From contig JAFRQF010000023.1 in assembly GCA_017428765.1 (NCBI GenBank), forward strand, positions 62,001-126,000: a stretch of DNA of 64,000 nt, given 5' to 3'. The position numbers and the translations under genes were made by a program. Shown here piece after piece: positions 25,360-34,234 of this stretch (position 1 is the first letter of the stretch; every line of letters starts with the position of its first letter). Under the pieces are notes generated by a model. The model worked only from the letters and a program-made list of their open reading frames with translations, was not told the origin of the DNA and searched no databases. Source of the stretch: Erysipelotrichaceae bacterium (lineage in GTDB: Bacteria; Bacillota_I; Bacilli_A; Erysipelotrichales; Erysipelotrichaceae).

Positions 25360-26864
25360 ATATTATGCACCGGTGTGAAATCGATGACTTTGTGTCTTTC
25401 GATGTATTCGGCAATGATCTCGACGACATTGCGCTGTATCTCCTGCAGAGTCGGGGCATCTTTGACCATATCGTAGTCGCCGCCGCCGGCTGCCCGGTAG
25501 TTGTTGATGCATAAGGAGAATTCATCCTCGTCTTTGACCGGTATGCCGTTGCGGGTGAGCGATACGATGCGCTCACCGACCGGGTTGGAGACTTTGATCG
25601 TGTATTCGATGCCATCCAGCATGTCGTAGTTGTGATGCTGAGGGGTCGGGAAGTCGTTGTGGGCTTCCACGACGATCTTGCCGTCTTTGACGTCCCAGAA
25701 TTGCGCATCGCGTTCCAGATATTCCTTCAGTATCTTTCCGTTGATTTTCTTGACGACCAGCGTGTTGGGGAAGACATAGGTCGCGACCAAGTCGCGCATC
25801 GTGATGTTTTCTTCAAAGCCTTTGGCAAATAAGAACAAGGCGTTGGCGCTGATATCGGCGCCTGTCGCTTCGAAACAGACGTTGTTGAGGAAGGTGATGA
25901 CCTGTGATTTATGAAGTCTGGCATCGAATTCGTCTTTGATCAGCAGGTCGACTTTGGAAGTTCCCAGAGGCTGATCGAGCCATTTCTGACAATCGTTTTC
26001 TTCCTCTTCCATGATCTTCAATATCTCAGGATCGGCTTCGTGATCGACGTTGATGAGTCTGGCATCGATCGTATCGTTTTCCGGATCGATCCCGATATAG
26101 GAGATCTGTCTGCCGTTATGGGCATTCTGTATGTAAACGGTGCCGTTGCAGGTGCCGCACATCTCCATGTGCTGGTGCCCGCACAATAAGACATCGAGGT
26201 TATCGATCTCCATGCACATCCGGTAGCCTTTGTTTTCTCCGCTTTGTGCGCCTTTTGGTTCCAGGGTATCCGGATCGGTCTCAAAGCCGCCGTGGTAGAC
26301 ACCGATCACATAGTCGGTGTTTTCGTTTTCCTTGATCTGCTTACAGATGTCTTTGGCACACTCCAGGGCATCGATGAAGGACATATGTTCGATGTTTTCC
26401 GGTTTTTCCCAGAACGGGATGTGCTGGGTGCAGACACCGAAGAAGGCGATCGTCTTGCCGGCGACTTTCCGTATATGATACGGCTTTGAAAAAGGCTTGC
26501 CGTCATATAAGATGTTTGCGCAAAGACACGGCATATTTAAGGAATCCATGAAATCCAGAAGGACCTTCTCGCCGTGATTGAAGTCATGATTGCCCAGGTT
26601 ATAGAAATCATAGCCGATCGCGTTCATGACTTTTGCGAAGGGATTGGGCTCATTCTTTCTTTTCTCGAAATGATAATAGGCCAGCGGGGAACCCTCCAGG
26701 TTGTCGCCGTTATCGATGAGGATGGTATTTTCATCCTTCAGACGTCTGAATGTATGGGAGACTTTGCCAAAACCGTGGTCTTCTTCCTTGTTGTCGGCAT
26801 AGCTGTAAGGAAAGACATAGGCGTGGACATCGGATGTCATCAGTATTTTGATCTTATCGTTCAT
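25344..26864 (-). CDS. Bifunctional metallophosphatase/5'-nucleotidase
   Basis: A 506-residue enzyme of the UshA/CpdB family. The N-terminal calcineurin-type domain has the metal ligands: LMTSDVHAY, LIDNGDNLEG, LGNHDFNHG, GVYHGGFETD and CGHQHM. The C-terminal nucleotidase domain (about 330-506) has FPNTLVVKKINGKILKEYLE and the substrate motif INNYRAAGGGDYDM. There is no signal peptide or anchor, unlike secreted relatives, so it probably works in the cytosol on nucleotides or cyclic nucleotides. The start ATG (base 26864) has GCAGG just upstream; an earlier in-frame ATG at 26897 gives a longer N-terminus without a good site. It is divergent from the tyrosine phosphatase gene. Confidence 0.88.
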   Translation of the reverse strand: MNDKIKILMTSDVHAYVFPYSYADNKEEDHGFGKVSHTFRRLKDENTILIDNGDNLEGSPLAYYHFEKRKNEPNPFAKVMNAIGYDFYNLGNHDFNHGEKVLLDFMDSLNMPCLCANILYDGKPFSKPYHIRKVAGKTIAFFGVCTQHIPFWEKPENIEHMSFIDALECAKDICKQIKENENTDYVIGVYHGGFETDPDTLEPKGAQSGENKGYRMCMEIDNLDVLLCGHQHMEMCGTCNGTVYIQNAHNGRQISYIGIDPENDTIDARLINVDHEADPEILKIMEEEENDCQKWLDQPLGTSKVDLLIKDEFDARLHKSQVITFLNNVCFEATGADISANALFLFAKGFEENITMRDLVATYVFPNTLVVKKINGKILKEYLERDAQFWDVKDGKIVVEAHNDFPTPQHHNYDMLDGIEYTIKVSNPVGERIVSLTRNGIPVKDEDEFSLCINNYRAAGGGDYDMVKDAPTLQEIQRNVVEIIAEYIERHKVIDFTPVHNIKVEI

Positions 26865-26959
26865 AGATACCTGCTTTCTACCAACATGGTAGCACACGTC
26901 AGGGTTCTTCTTTTCATGAGTTTCCTGTTAGAATGTTCTCAGATGAAGGAAATAAGGAT

Positions 26960-27730
26960 ATGAGTATCGATATAAGATTTAAAGATGACCTGAACTTCCG
27001 CGATCTGGGCGGACTTGAATGTACAGACGGGCGGAAAGTGAAAGAAGGCTGTTTTTACCGCGGTGCGGGACTTGGCTATTTTGATTCAGATGAGCTGAAG
27101 GAATTTGAAAAACTCGGTGTGAAGACGATCATGGACCTTCGTTCCAGACAGGAGATCAAGGCACTGCCTGATCCCGAGATAAACGGCGCAAGGATCATCG
27201 AACACAGCGGTCTGGTCGTAAAGGGATCGGAGGACATCGACTGGTCGCCTGCCGGCATGGCAAAGATCGGCGGTGAGGCCTTTGAACAGCTCGAAAAGAT
27301 CAAAGGCTACTACGAAAACATCGCTTTTTCCAACAGAGCCTTTCAGATCATGATCGAAGAGATCGTAAAAGGGGAAGTACCGATCTACTTCCATTGCGCG
27401 ACCGGCAAGGATCGTACGGGCGTGGCAGCCATGATCTTGCTGATGATGCTGGATGTGAAAAGGGAAGAAATAAGGAAGGATTACCTTGTGACCAATGTTT
27501 TCCGTAAGAAGATCCTGGAAAAAAGTCTTGCCAAAGTGGCGGACCGTTCCAAGGATCATCCGGAGATCGCGGTATTGATCACACTTCAGGACGGAGTCGA
27601 AGAAAAAACGTTCGACATCGTCATGGATTCGATATTGAACAGATACGGCGATATCGGCAGGTATTTTGAGGAAGAATTCCATCTTTCGAAAGCGGAAAGA
27701 GAGGAACTTAAGGACAGATATCTTCTTTGA
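26960..27730 (+). CDS. Tyrosine-protein phosphatase (Y_phosphatase3 family)
   Basis: A 256-residue dual-specificity-like phosphatase. The P-loop is HCATGKDRTGVAAM near 146-159 with nucleophilic Cys and Arg present; the N-terminus DLNFRDLGGLECTDGRKVKEG is the family hallmark, followed by GCFYRGAGL. ATG 26960 is preferred because AAGGAA (26946-26951) lies 8 bases upstream; the in-frame ATG at 26933 overlaps the -10 element TGTTAGAAT (26926-26934). Relatives dephosphorylate phosphotyrosine or phosphoinositides. Confidence 0.87.
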   Translation: MSIDIRFKDDLNFRDLGGLECTDGRKVKEGCFYRGAGLGYFDSDELKEFEKLGVKTIMDLRSRQEIKALPDPEINGARIIEHSGLVVKGSEDIDWSPAGMAKIGGEAFEQLEKIKGYYENIAFSNRAFQIMIEEIVKGEVPIYFHCATGKDRTGVAAMILLMMLDVKREEIRKDYLVTNVFRKKILEKSLAKVADRSKDHPEIAVLITLQDGVEEKTFDIVMDSILNRYGDIGRYFEEEFHLSKAEREELKDRYLL

Positions 27731-27760
27731 TCACAGTGAAATGATGAGAAAATGTCAGAA

Positions 27761-27784
27761 AGCAGTAACAAACTGCTTTTTTAC
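27761..27784 (+). terminator. Intrinsic terminator after phosphatase gene
   Basis: AAAGCAGT-AACAA-ACTGCTTT, perfect 8-bp stem, then TTT. Confidence 0.85.
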
Positions 27785-27865
27785 ATGGCGTACATGGTCG
27801 GGACGTAGGGACAAGATTCTCTCGGGATGGGGGAAAATTAGAGTAAGAAAAAGACAATTTTAGAT

Positions 27866-27898
27866 TATAATTATTTTGTAAATCTATGTAGAGATTTA
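27866..27898 (+). promoter_or_regulatory. -10 element and leader hairpin of Ugp-like operon
   Basis: TATAAT at 27866-27871 is followed by TAAATCT (27879-27885) and AGATTTA (27892-27898), a perfect 7-bp inverted repeat around the predicted start of transcription; it could be an operator. No good -35 is seen. Confidence 0.4.
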
Positions 27899-27916
27899 TA
27901 GAAAAAGGAGAGAAAA

Positions 27917-29197
27917 ATGAAAAAACTATTCAAAGTACTTTCTTTAGCTCTCGTTGCCATGATGTTGGTCGCTTGTTCAGCAGGCGGCAACGGCGGCAGC
28001 GAAGGCGGAAGTGAAGCAGCTGCGCAGCCTGCAGAGATCGTCTTCTGGCACACTCTGACTGATCATGATGAAGAGAATGTCAAAGAGATCGTCGATGCAT
28101 TCAACGCTGCAAATGAGGGTGTCTACCATGTCACTCAGGAAACTCAGCCGTTAGATGGTTTCGAAGCAAAGGTTTTGGAATCTGTTACTAATGGTGTCGG
28201 TCCGAACCTTGTCTGGTTATATCCGGGCACAGCTACGGAATATGTCGGTGAAGGTTTAGCGCTTGATTTCGGTCAGTATCTGACAGACGCTGATGTCAAG
28301 AACCGTGTTTCCGAAGGTATCTGGGCTTCCGTTACTGATTACGAAGATGGCAAGATGCATGCAGTTCCGGGCACTCTGACCGGTCCTATCATGTTCTACA
28401 ACCAGGATTTATTAGACAAGTATAACCAGTCCATGCCGACTACTTGGGAAGAGCTCTTGGAAGTCTGCAAGGTCGTCGTTGACGGCGAAAAGGCAGAAGG
28501 CCATGACATCATGGGCTTTGGTCCGGACTCTGTTGATACTTTAGGTATCATCGTTCTGGAACAGTTAGGCTTACACTACATCAACGCTGACAAGACAGCG
28601 AACGACTGGACTGATCAGAAGTTCGTTGATTGGCTCAACTGGTGGAAGGCTGCAGAAGCTGACGGTTACTTCCAGTTAGTCGATCCTGAAGGCTACCATT
28701 CAGGTCCGTTCGGCAACCAGAACTATCTGTGCTACTTAGGCTCTTCTGCTGGTATCGGCTACATCAACCACGATGCATTCAACATGACGACCGGTGCTGT
28801 TCCGCAGATCGCCGGCGGCAAGAACTACACGGAAACTACAGTTCGTGCTTTAGTCGGTTTCACTAAGGGTGATGCTTCCGACGAGGGCGCAGCTAAGTTT
28901 GCTGCATTCTTCGCAAATGCTGAAAACAACGCTAAGTTCGTCCAGACTTACGGCGCTGCTTCTCCATATCTTGATGTTGCAGGTTCCGATGCTTACAAGG
29001 CATACGCTGCAGAATCTCCAGCTATCCAGGCTTTAGCTCTCATGACTGACTATGCAGGTACTCGTCCGAACGTTGTCGGTCAGCAGGCTTGCAAGGAAGC
29101 GATCACTCAGGCTCTGAAGATCGCTGTCGCAGGTACTGACACTGTTGAAGCTTTAACTACTGCTCAGGCACAGGCTAACGCCGCTTTAAGCGAGTAG
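27917..29197 (+). CDS. ABC transporter substrate-binding lipoprotein (UgpB-like)
   Basis: A 426-residue solute-binding lipoprotein of the SBP_bac_1 family. The signal is MKKLFKVLSLALVAMMLVAC, with the lipid cysteine in LVAC (residue 20), and a Gly/Ser/Glu linker (SAGGNGGSEGGSEAA). The mature part starts EIVFWHTLTDHDEENVKEIV, the usual start of UgpB-type proteins, and contains HAVPGTLTGPIMFYNQDLLD. AAAGGAGAG precedes the ATG. Codon use is strongly biased (TTA, CTC, GTC, TCC), fitting high expression. It heads a five-gene operon with a phosphodiesterase, an ATPase and two permeases, so phosphodiester or phosphate-ester cargo is likely. Confidence 0.9.
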   Translation: MKKLFKVLSLALVAMMLVACSAGGNGGSEGGSEAAAQPAEIVFWHTLTDHDEENVKEIVDAFNAANEGVYHVTQETQPLDGFEAKVLESVTNGVGPNLVWLYPGTATEYVGEGLALDFGQYLTDADVKNRVSEGIWASVTDYEDGKMHAVPGTLTGPIMFYNQDLLDKYNQSMPTTWEELLEVCKVVVDGEKAEGHDIMGFGPDSVDTLGIIVLEQLGLHYINADKTANDWTDQKFVDWLNWWKAAEADGYFQLVDPEGYHSGPFGNQNYLCYLGSSAGIGYINHDAFNMTTGAVPQIAGGKNYTETTVRALVGFTKGDASDEGAAKFAAFFANAENNAKFVQTYGAASPYLDVAGSDAYKAYAAESPAIQALALMTDYAGTRPNVVGQQACKEAITQALKIAVAGTDTVEALTTAQAQANAALSE

Positions 29198-29209
29198 TTC
29201 AGGAGCTTT

Positions 29210-30505
29210 ATGGCAAGGAATAAGCTCTTCGTTTTCATGCTGGATGCGCTTTGTTCATCGGATCTCGATCAGATGAAACAGTTAAGCAATTTCGCATGGA
29301 TGTTTGAGAAAGGTTCCTATGTGAAACATATCGAACCGATCTACCCGAGCTTTACCTATCCTTGTCATTGTTCGATCATTACAGGGAACACCGTGAAACA
29401 TCACGGTGTTCCTCATAATGCGATCCTGGAAGTCGAAAATCCCGACGCTCCATGGTACAACCAGCGTGCAGATGTGAAATGTCCAACCATTTTTGATTAT
29501 GCGAAGAAGGCTGGATATCTGACATGTTCACTCAGCTGGCCGGTATCGGGCAAAGCCGATATCGATCTCAATATGCCGATGATCGTTCCGCCCGGTTATA
29601 TGGGGGACGATCCGGGACAGTTCCTTTGGGGGAATGCTTCCGAAGAGCTGATGGATAGGTATTTCTGGAAATACGGAAGATATCTTATGGGAAAAGACAG
29701 GAGCCTCGATCTTTATACGATGGCTCTGGCTCCCGATATCATCCGCGACTATCATCAGCCGGATGTGATGTTCGTGAAGATGTGCGATCTTGATACTGCA
29801 AGGCATGTCAACGGCGTCTACTCCGAAGAAGCGAAAGAACAGCTAAGAAAACACAATTATGAATTCGGCGTGCTGCTCGACAGCATCCGCCGCTATGGCG
29901 ATTTTGAACATACCAACTTCATCATCATGGGCGACCATGGCCAGCAGGACATCACGATGAACCTCAATGTCAACATCCTTCTGAAGGATGCCGGATTCAT
30001 CCGCTGCGATGAAAACGGAAAACTCATCGATTACGATGCCTATTGTCATTCCGTTTCGATGTCGGCCTGGATCGTTCTCAAAGATCCAAATGATGAAGCG
30101 ATGCGTGAAAAAGTTTATACCTTCTTGAAGAAACTCAAAGATGATCCGAAATACAATATCGGTTATCTATACACAAAAGAAGAAGCAGATGAACTCTTCG
30201 GCTTAACAGGACCGCTGGATTTTGTCATCGAAGGCAAAGAACCGATGTCTTTCTCCAGCACTCTGGCAGGGCGGGATGCTTTTGAAAAGTACCTGCGTCC
30301 CGGCCAGCACAGCTCGGCAGCCAGCCATGGCCACCTTCCCTGGCGCGATGAGACCACGACTTTTATAGCCTGCGGTCCGAACGTCAGCGAAAATGTGGTG
30401 ATCGAACGTTCGTCGATGGTCAATGAGGCCCCGACGATGGCGGCGATGTTAGGCTTAAGTATGGAGAATACCGACGGCAAAGTCATCGAAGAACTGATCA
30501 GATAA
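29210..30505 (+). CDS. Nucleotide pyrophosphatase/phosphodiesterase-family enzyme
   Basis: A 431-residue member of the alkaline-phosphatase superfamily (NPP type). Visible metal and catalytic residues are D12 in VFMLDALCSSD, nucleophile T49 in YPSFTYPCHCS, DLDTARHVNG, MGDHGQQD and ASHGHLPW. There is no signal peptide, so it acts in the cytosol. AGGAG precedes ATG 29210, 12 bases after the binding-protein gene. Placement inside the importer operon suggests it hydrolyses the imported phosphodiester, the job that UgpQ (an unrelated glycerophosphodiesterase) does in E. coli. Confidence 0.88.
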   Translation: MARNKLFVFMLDALCSSDLDQMKQLSNFAWMFEKGSYVKHIEPIYPSFTYPCHCSIITGNTVKHHGVPHNAILEVENPDAPWYNQRADVKCPTIFDYAKKAGYLTCSLSWPVSGKADIDLNMPMIVPPGYMGDDPGQFLWGNASEELMDRYFWKYGRYLMGKDRSLDLYTMALAPDIIRDYHQPDVMFVKMCDLDTARHVNGVYSEEAKEQLRKHNYEFGVLLDSIRRYGDFEHTNFIIMGDHGQQDITMNLNVNILLKDAGFIRCDENGKLIDYDAYCHSVSMSAWIVLKDPNDEAMREKVYTFLKKLKDDPKYNIGYLYTKEEADELFGLTGPLDFVIEGKEPMSFSSTLAGRDAFEKYLRPGQHSSAASHGHLPWRDETTTFIACGPNVSENVVIERSSMVNEAPTMAAMLGLSMENTDGKVIEELIR

Positions 30506-30532
30506 TAATTGTTTATTTAAAGGAGGAAAACA

Positions 30533-31588
30533 ATGAAAATACGCCTGGAGAATATCGTCAAACGTTTTGACGATAACACAGCAGTAAATGACTTTTCTGC
30601 TGAGATCGAATCGGGGGAACTGGTAACGCTTTTAGGTCCTTCGGGATGCGGTAAGAGTACCATGCTGAACATGCTGTCAGGTATTCTTTATCCGACCGAA
30701 GGCAAGATCTATTTCGATGATGATGATGTTACTTACGTATCTCCGGAAAAAAGAGGTATCGGATTGGTCTTCCAGAACTATGCGCTCTATCCTCACATGA
30801 CCGTACTGGAAAACATCTGCTTCCCTCTGGAGATCAAGAAGGTCCCGAAGAAGGAAAGGATCGAAAGAGCCAAGAAGATGGCACAGCTGGTCCACGTCGA
30901 CGGCATGCTCAACAGAAAGCCGGGTCAGCTCTCCGGCGGTCAGCAGCAGCGTGTTGCGATCGCACGAGCTCTGGTAAAAGAGCCAAGACTCCTGTTACTG
31001 GATGAGCCGTTATCCAACCTTGATGCACGTCTTCGTATCGAAATGAGAGAAGAGATCAGACGTATTCAGCTCGAGACCGGTGTCACGACGATCTTCGTCA
31101 CACACGACCAGGAAGAAGCGATGTCGATCTCCGACCATATCATCTTAATGAAGCTGGGTGTCTTACAGCAGTATGACAAACCGCAGTATTTATATGATCA
31201 GCCGGCAAACTGCTTCGTTGCCGACTTCTTAGGCAATCCGCCGATCAACAAGATCGAGGGTATCGTGAAGGATGGCAAAGTTCTCTTAGGCGATGAAGAA
31301 GTCGATTCCAGAGTAAGAGTCGACAACGTTCCGGATAATACGGAAGTCTTCCTGTCCTTCCGTGCAGAAAGTGTCATCTTGGACAACACATCTCCTTTGA
31401 AGGCAAAAGTCGTCATGACATCCGTCATGGGCAAAGAGATCATCACCTCCTTCATCTTAGGCGGCAAGGAAGTCCGTGGCTACATGAACTCCGATGCAGA
31501 GCTCAAGAGAGACCAGGAGATCGGTATCTCCTTCAAGAAGACCGGCGTATTCGTATTCGACTTTGAAAGCGGAGAACGTTACTTATGA
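30533..31588 (+). CDS. ABC transporter ATP-binding protein (UgpC/MsmX type)
   Basis: A 351-residue importer ATPase. Walker A is GPSGCGKST near 37-45, then the Q-loop VFQNYALYPHM, signature LSGGQQQRVAIARAL, Walker B LLLLDEPLSNLDARLR and switch THDQEEAM. A C-terminal regulatory OB/TOBE domain spans about 240-351. GGAGG precedes ATG 30533. Its stop overlaps the next start (ATGA). It energises the two permeases that follow. Confidence 0.92.
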   Translation: MKIRLENIVKRFDDNTAVNDFSAEIESGELVTLLGPSGCGKSTMLNMLSGILYPTEGKIYFDDDDVTYVSPEKRGIGLVFQNYALYPHMTVLENICFPLEIKKVPKKERIERAKKMAQLVHVDGMLNRKPGQLSGGQQQRVAIARALVKEPRLLLLDEPLSNLDARLRIEMREEIRRIQLETGVTTIFVTHDQEEAMSISDHIILMKLGVLQQYDKPQYLYDQPANCFVADFLGNPPINKIEGIVKDGKVLLGDEEVDSRVRVDNVPDNTEVFLSFRAESVILDNTSPLKAKVVMTSVMGKEIITSFILGGKEVRGYMNSDAELKRDQEIGISFKKTGVFVFDFESGERYL

Positions 31589-32517
31589 TAAAGAAACCTT
31601 TTTATGAAAGGATCAAACCGCTGCTTTACCTGCTGCCGTTCATCGTTTCGGTAAGTATCTTCACGCTTTATCCGATCGTAAACGTCATCAGGATGTCCTT
31701 CTTAGAGGGCTATAAGTATCTTTCGGGAGCTTATACCGGCATCGGTTTCGGCAACTACCAGAAGGTTCTGTCCGATCCTTTCTTCAGACAGGCACTTTCC
31801 AATACGTTCAGATACGTATTGCTGGTGGTCCCGATCTCGACCGTCATCGCGATCGTTTTAGCTACTTTATTGAATCAGAAGATCAAGTTCCAGTCGTTCT
31901 TCCAGACGGCATACTTCCTTCCGATGGTCACTTCTTCTCTGGCCGTCGGTCTTGCATGGCGTTTCATGTTCAACGACAAGGTCGGTATCTTAAACTATGT
32001 CTTGTCACTGTTCGGTGTCAAAGGCGTCGAGTGGCTGACATCCATTCCGGGCAACTTCTTCGCGGTCGTCGTCTTCGGTATCTGGGCGATCCTGCCTAAT
32101 ACGATCATCTTGCTGCTGTCGGGTCTTCAGAACATCGACCCGTTGTATTACACGGCAGCGAAAGTCGACGGCGCAAAGACCTTACGTATCTTCTTCAGGA
32201 TCACGGTCCCGCTTCTTGCACCGACGATCATGCTGGTCATCATCATCAACACGATCTCGACCTTCAAGATGTACCACGAATTGTTCCCGTTATTCTCAGG
32301 TCCGGGTATCGCGTACAACCTGTTCACTGTCGTCTACTATATCTACTACGAATTCCGTGTCATGTCGCCGCCGAAATACGGCTATGCGGCTGCCGCAGCC
32401 GTCATGCTGCTGATCACGGTCTTCATATTCACGATGCTGCAGCGTGCCGTTCAGGCATGGTCAAGAAAGGAGAGAGGTGAAGATGTCAAGAAGAGACACA
32501 GAGACGCGCTCCGATAG
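31585..32517 (+). CDS. ABC transporter permease (UgpA type)
   Basis: A 310-residue permease with six membrane helices of the MalF/UgpA family. The EAA coupling loop is YYTAAKVDGAKTLRIFFRITVPLLAPT near 190-215. The ATG lies in ATGA with the ATPase stop. The end overlaps the start of the next permease by 35 bases, so the two subunits are co-translated and form the pore heterodimer. Confidence 0.9.
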   Translation: MIKKPFYERIKPLLYLLPFIVSVSIFTLYPIVNVIRMSFLEGYKYLSGAYTGIGFGNYQKVLSDPFFRQALSNTFRYVLLVVPISTVIAIVLATLLNQKIKFQSFFQTAYFLPMVTSSLAVGLAWRFMFNDKVGILNYVLSLFGVKGVEWLTSIPGNFFAVVVFGIWAILPNTIILLLSGLQNIDPLYYTAAKVDGAKTLRIFFRITVPLLAPTIMLVIIINTISTFKMYHELFPLFSGPGIAYNLFTVVYYIYYEFRVMSPPKYGYAAAAAVMLLITVFIFTMLQRAVQAWSRKERGEDVKKRHRDALR

Positions 32518-33355
32518 AAAAGTCAACAAAGAACCTGTCTCGATCGGCAGGATCCTCATGTATGTCGTATTGTTCTTAGGCGCTCTGCTCATGATCTTCC
32601 CGTTCTACTGGATGATCACAGGTGCCTTCAAGACATGGACTGAAGTCAATTTGATCCCTCCGACACTGTTCCCGGAGAATCCTTTCAATATCGAGAACTT
32701 CGTATACGCATTCAAGACGGCACCGTTTGGCAGATACTTCATCAACTCTCTGCTGGCGCTGATCGGCTGTATCGTTACCTGCTCGTTCACGACGATCTTA
32801 GCGGCATATGCCTTCTCAAGACTTCGTTTCCCGGGCAGAGAATTCATCTTCTCGCTGTTGCTTTCGTTAATGATGGTCCCTTACGAGATGATCATCATCA
32901 CCAACTACCGTACGATCGTCTCCTGGAAGCTGCATGATACGATCTGGGCACTGATCTTACCGTTCATGTCCTCCATCTTCTATACATACATCCTGAAGGG
33001 CTTCTTCGATTCTGTGCCTGAGTCACTGTACCAGGCGGCAAAGGTCGACGGATGTTCCGACTGGAAGTATCTGTGGAGAGTCATGGTACCGATGGCCAAG
33101 TCCTCCTTAGCCACGATCATCCTGCTCAACGCGATCGCTACCTGGAACTCCTTCTTATGGCCGATGATCGCGACCAACTCCAAGAACGTCAGAACGCTGC
33201 CGTTTGGTCTGTACGCATTCATGACCGAAGGCGGACAGCGAAACGAACGTATGATGGCTGCCTCAACGATCGTCGTCATACCGATGATCATCGTCTTCCT
33301 CTTCGCAAGGAAGTACATCATCTCCGGTATGTCACGCGGCGGTATCAAAGGCTAA
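32483..33355 (+). CDS. ABC transporter permease (UgpE type)
   Basis: A 290-residue permease with six membrane helices and the EAA loop LYQAAKVDGCSDWKYLWRVMVP near 185-205. ATG 32483 is chosen over an upstream in-frame ATG at 32444 because AAAGGAG and AGGTGA lie immediately before it and the protein then starts with a basic cytosolic tail (MSRRDTETRSDRKVNKE). It is the last gene of the operon and is followed by a terminator. Confidence 0.9.
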   Translation: MSRRDTETRSDRKVNKEPVSIGRILMYVVLFLGALLMIFPFYWMITGAFKTWTEVNLIPPTLFPENPFNIENFVYAFKTAPFGRYFINSLLALIGCIVTCSFTTILAAYAFSRLRFPGREFIFSLLLSLMMVPYEMIIITNYRTIVSWKLHDTIWALILPFMSSIFYTYILKGFFDSVPESLYQAAKVDGCSDWKYLWRVMVPMAKSSLATIILLNAIATWNSFLWPMIATNSKNVRTLPFGLYAFMTEGGQRNERMMAASTIVVIPMIIVFLFARKYIISGMSRGGIKG

Positions 33356-33373
33356 AAACACATAAAAAAAGAT

Positions 33374-33405
33374 GGCTGTATCCCACGAAAGGTTACAGCC
33401 TTTTT
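33374..33405. terminator. Terminator between Ugp-like operon and hemolysin III gene
   Basis: GGCTGTA (33374-33380) pairs with TACAGCC (33394-33400), T run on the + strand and an A run (T run on the - strand) upstream, so it can serve both convergent units. Confidence 0.8.
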
Positions 33406-33412
33406 CTATGCA

Positions 33413-34099
33413 TCAGATCACATAGAAGAAGATCATGATGAAGTGACATATGCTTCCCAGAAGAACGAAGATATGGAAGACCTCGTGTTCGCTCCAGGCG
33501 TCGGATATCTTTATTTTCAAGGCATAGATGATCGCTCCGATGCTGTATAATAAGCCGCCGGTCAACAGCCAGAAGAAACCCCGCTGCCCAAGTGTACGAT
33601 AGATCGGAACGATCTTTGCCAGAGCCATCCAGCCCATCGAGACATAGATGATCGAGGAGACATATTTCGGACAATAGACATAAAACAGCTTGATGAAGAT
33701 CCCGATGACAGCAGCGATCCAGATCGCCGCAAGAAGTATCATACCTCCCTTATCTTTGATGGTGAGCAGACAGATCGGCGTATAGGTCCCTGCGATCAGT
33801 AAGAAGATGGAGCAGTGGTCGATCCTTTTCAAGACGCCGGTCTTCTTTTCCGGAAGAAGAAAGCTGTGATAGGCACTGCTTGCCCCATACAGAAGGATGG
33901 AAGACAGGCAATAGATGCTTATGGAAACTAATGCCGTCAGTTCGGAGTGATACAGACCGGTCTTGGATAAGAGTACCGGTGTGGCGATGATCGAGGCGAT
34001 GAAACCGATGAAATGGGTCAGCGCACTGATGGGATCTTTGATGACGATATAAGGTCGAAGAGAAGAACGATCATAGGGATCAAATGGAATCTGTGACAT
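33413..34099 (-). CDS. Hemolysin III/PAQR-family membrane protein
   Basis: A 228-residue seven-helix protein of the YqfA/hemolysin III (AdipoR-like) family. The metal-ligand spots are present: SSAYHSFLL (Ser/His), RIDHCSIFLLIAGTYTP (Asp/His) and the late SEHEVFHIFVLLGSICHF (His residues). AAGGAGG precedes the ATG at base 34099 on the minus strand. Despite the name, bacterial members are linked to membrane fluidity and lipid homeostasis rather than haemolysis. It is divergent from the DUF1836 gene across a shared intergenic region that carries a direct repeat. Confidence 0.87.
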   Translation of the reverse strand: MSQIPFDPYDRSSLRPYIVIKDPISALTHFIGFIASIIATPVLLSKTGLYHSELTALVSISIYCLSSILLYGASSAYHSFLLPEKKTGVLKRIDHCSIFLLIAGTYTPICLLTIKDKGGMILLAAIWIAAVIGIFIKLFYVYCPKYVSSIIYVSMGWMALAKIVPIYRTLGQRGFFWLLTGGLLYSIGAIIYALKIKISDAWSEHEVFHIFVLLGSICHFIMIFFYVI

Positions 34100-34148
34100 G
34101 TCTTACCTCCTTGTTTCATAGGATTATCAGATATATAATAAACTTGTG

Positions 34149-34222
34149 AAGAGTTTTTCAAAAACCTCTAACCTTATAGTAAAATGTTTATCTGAAACCT
34201 GTCAAGAGTTTTTCAAAAACCT
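34149..34222. repeat. 19-bp direct repeats in divergent promoter region
   Basis: AAGAGTTTTTCAAAAACCT occurs exactly twice, at 34149-34167 and 34204-34222, 55 bases apart. Each copy holds an inner inverted repeat GTTTTTC-AAAAAC. The first copy overlaps a -35-like TTCAAA for the + strand (with TAAAAT 17 bases later) and a -35-like TTGAAA for the - strand; the second ends just before the ribosome site of the DUF1836 gene. This fits an operator pair. Confidence 0.65.
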
Positions 34223-34234
34223 GTGAGGAATGCC

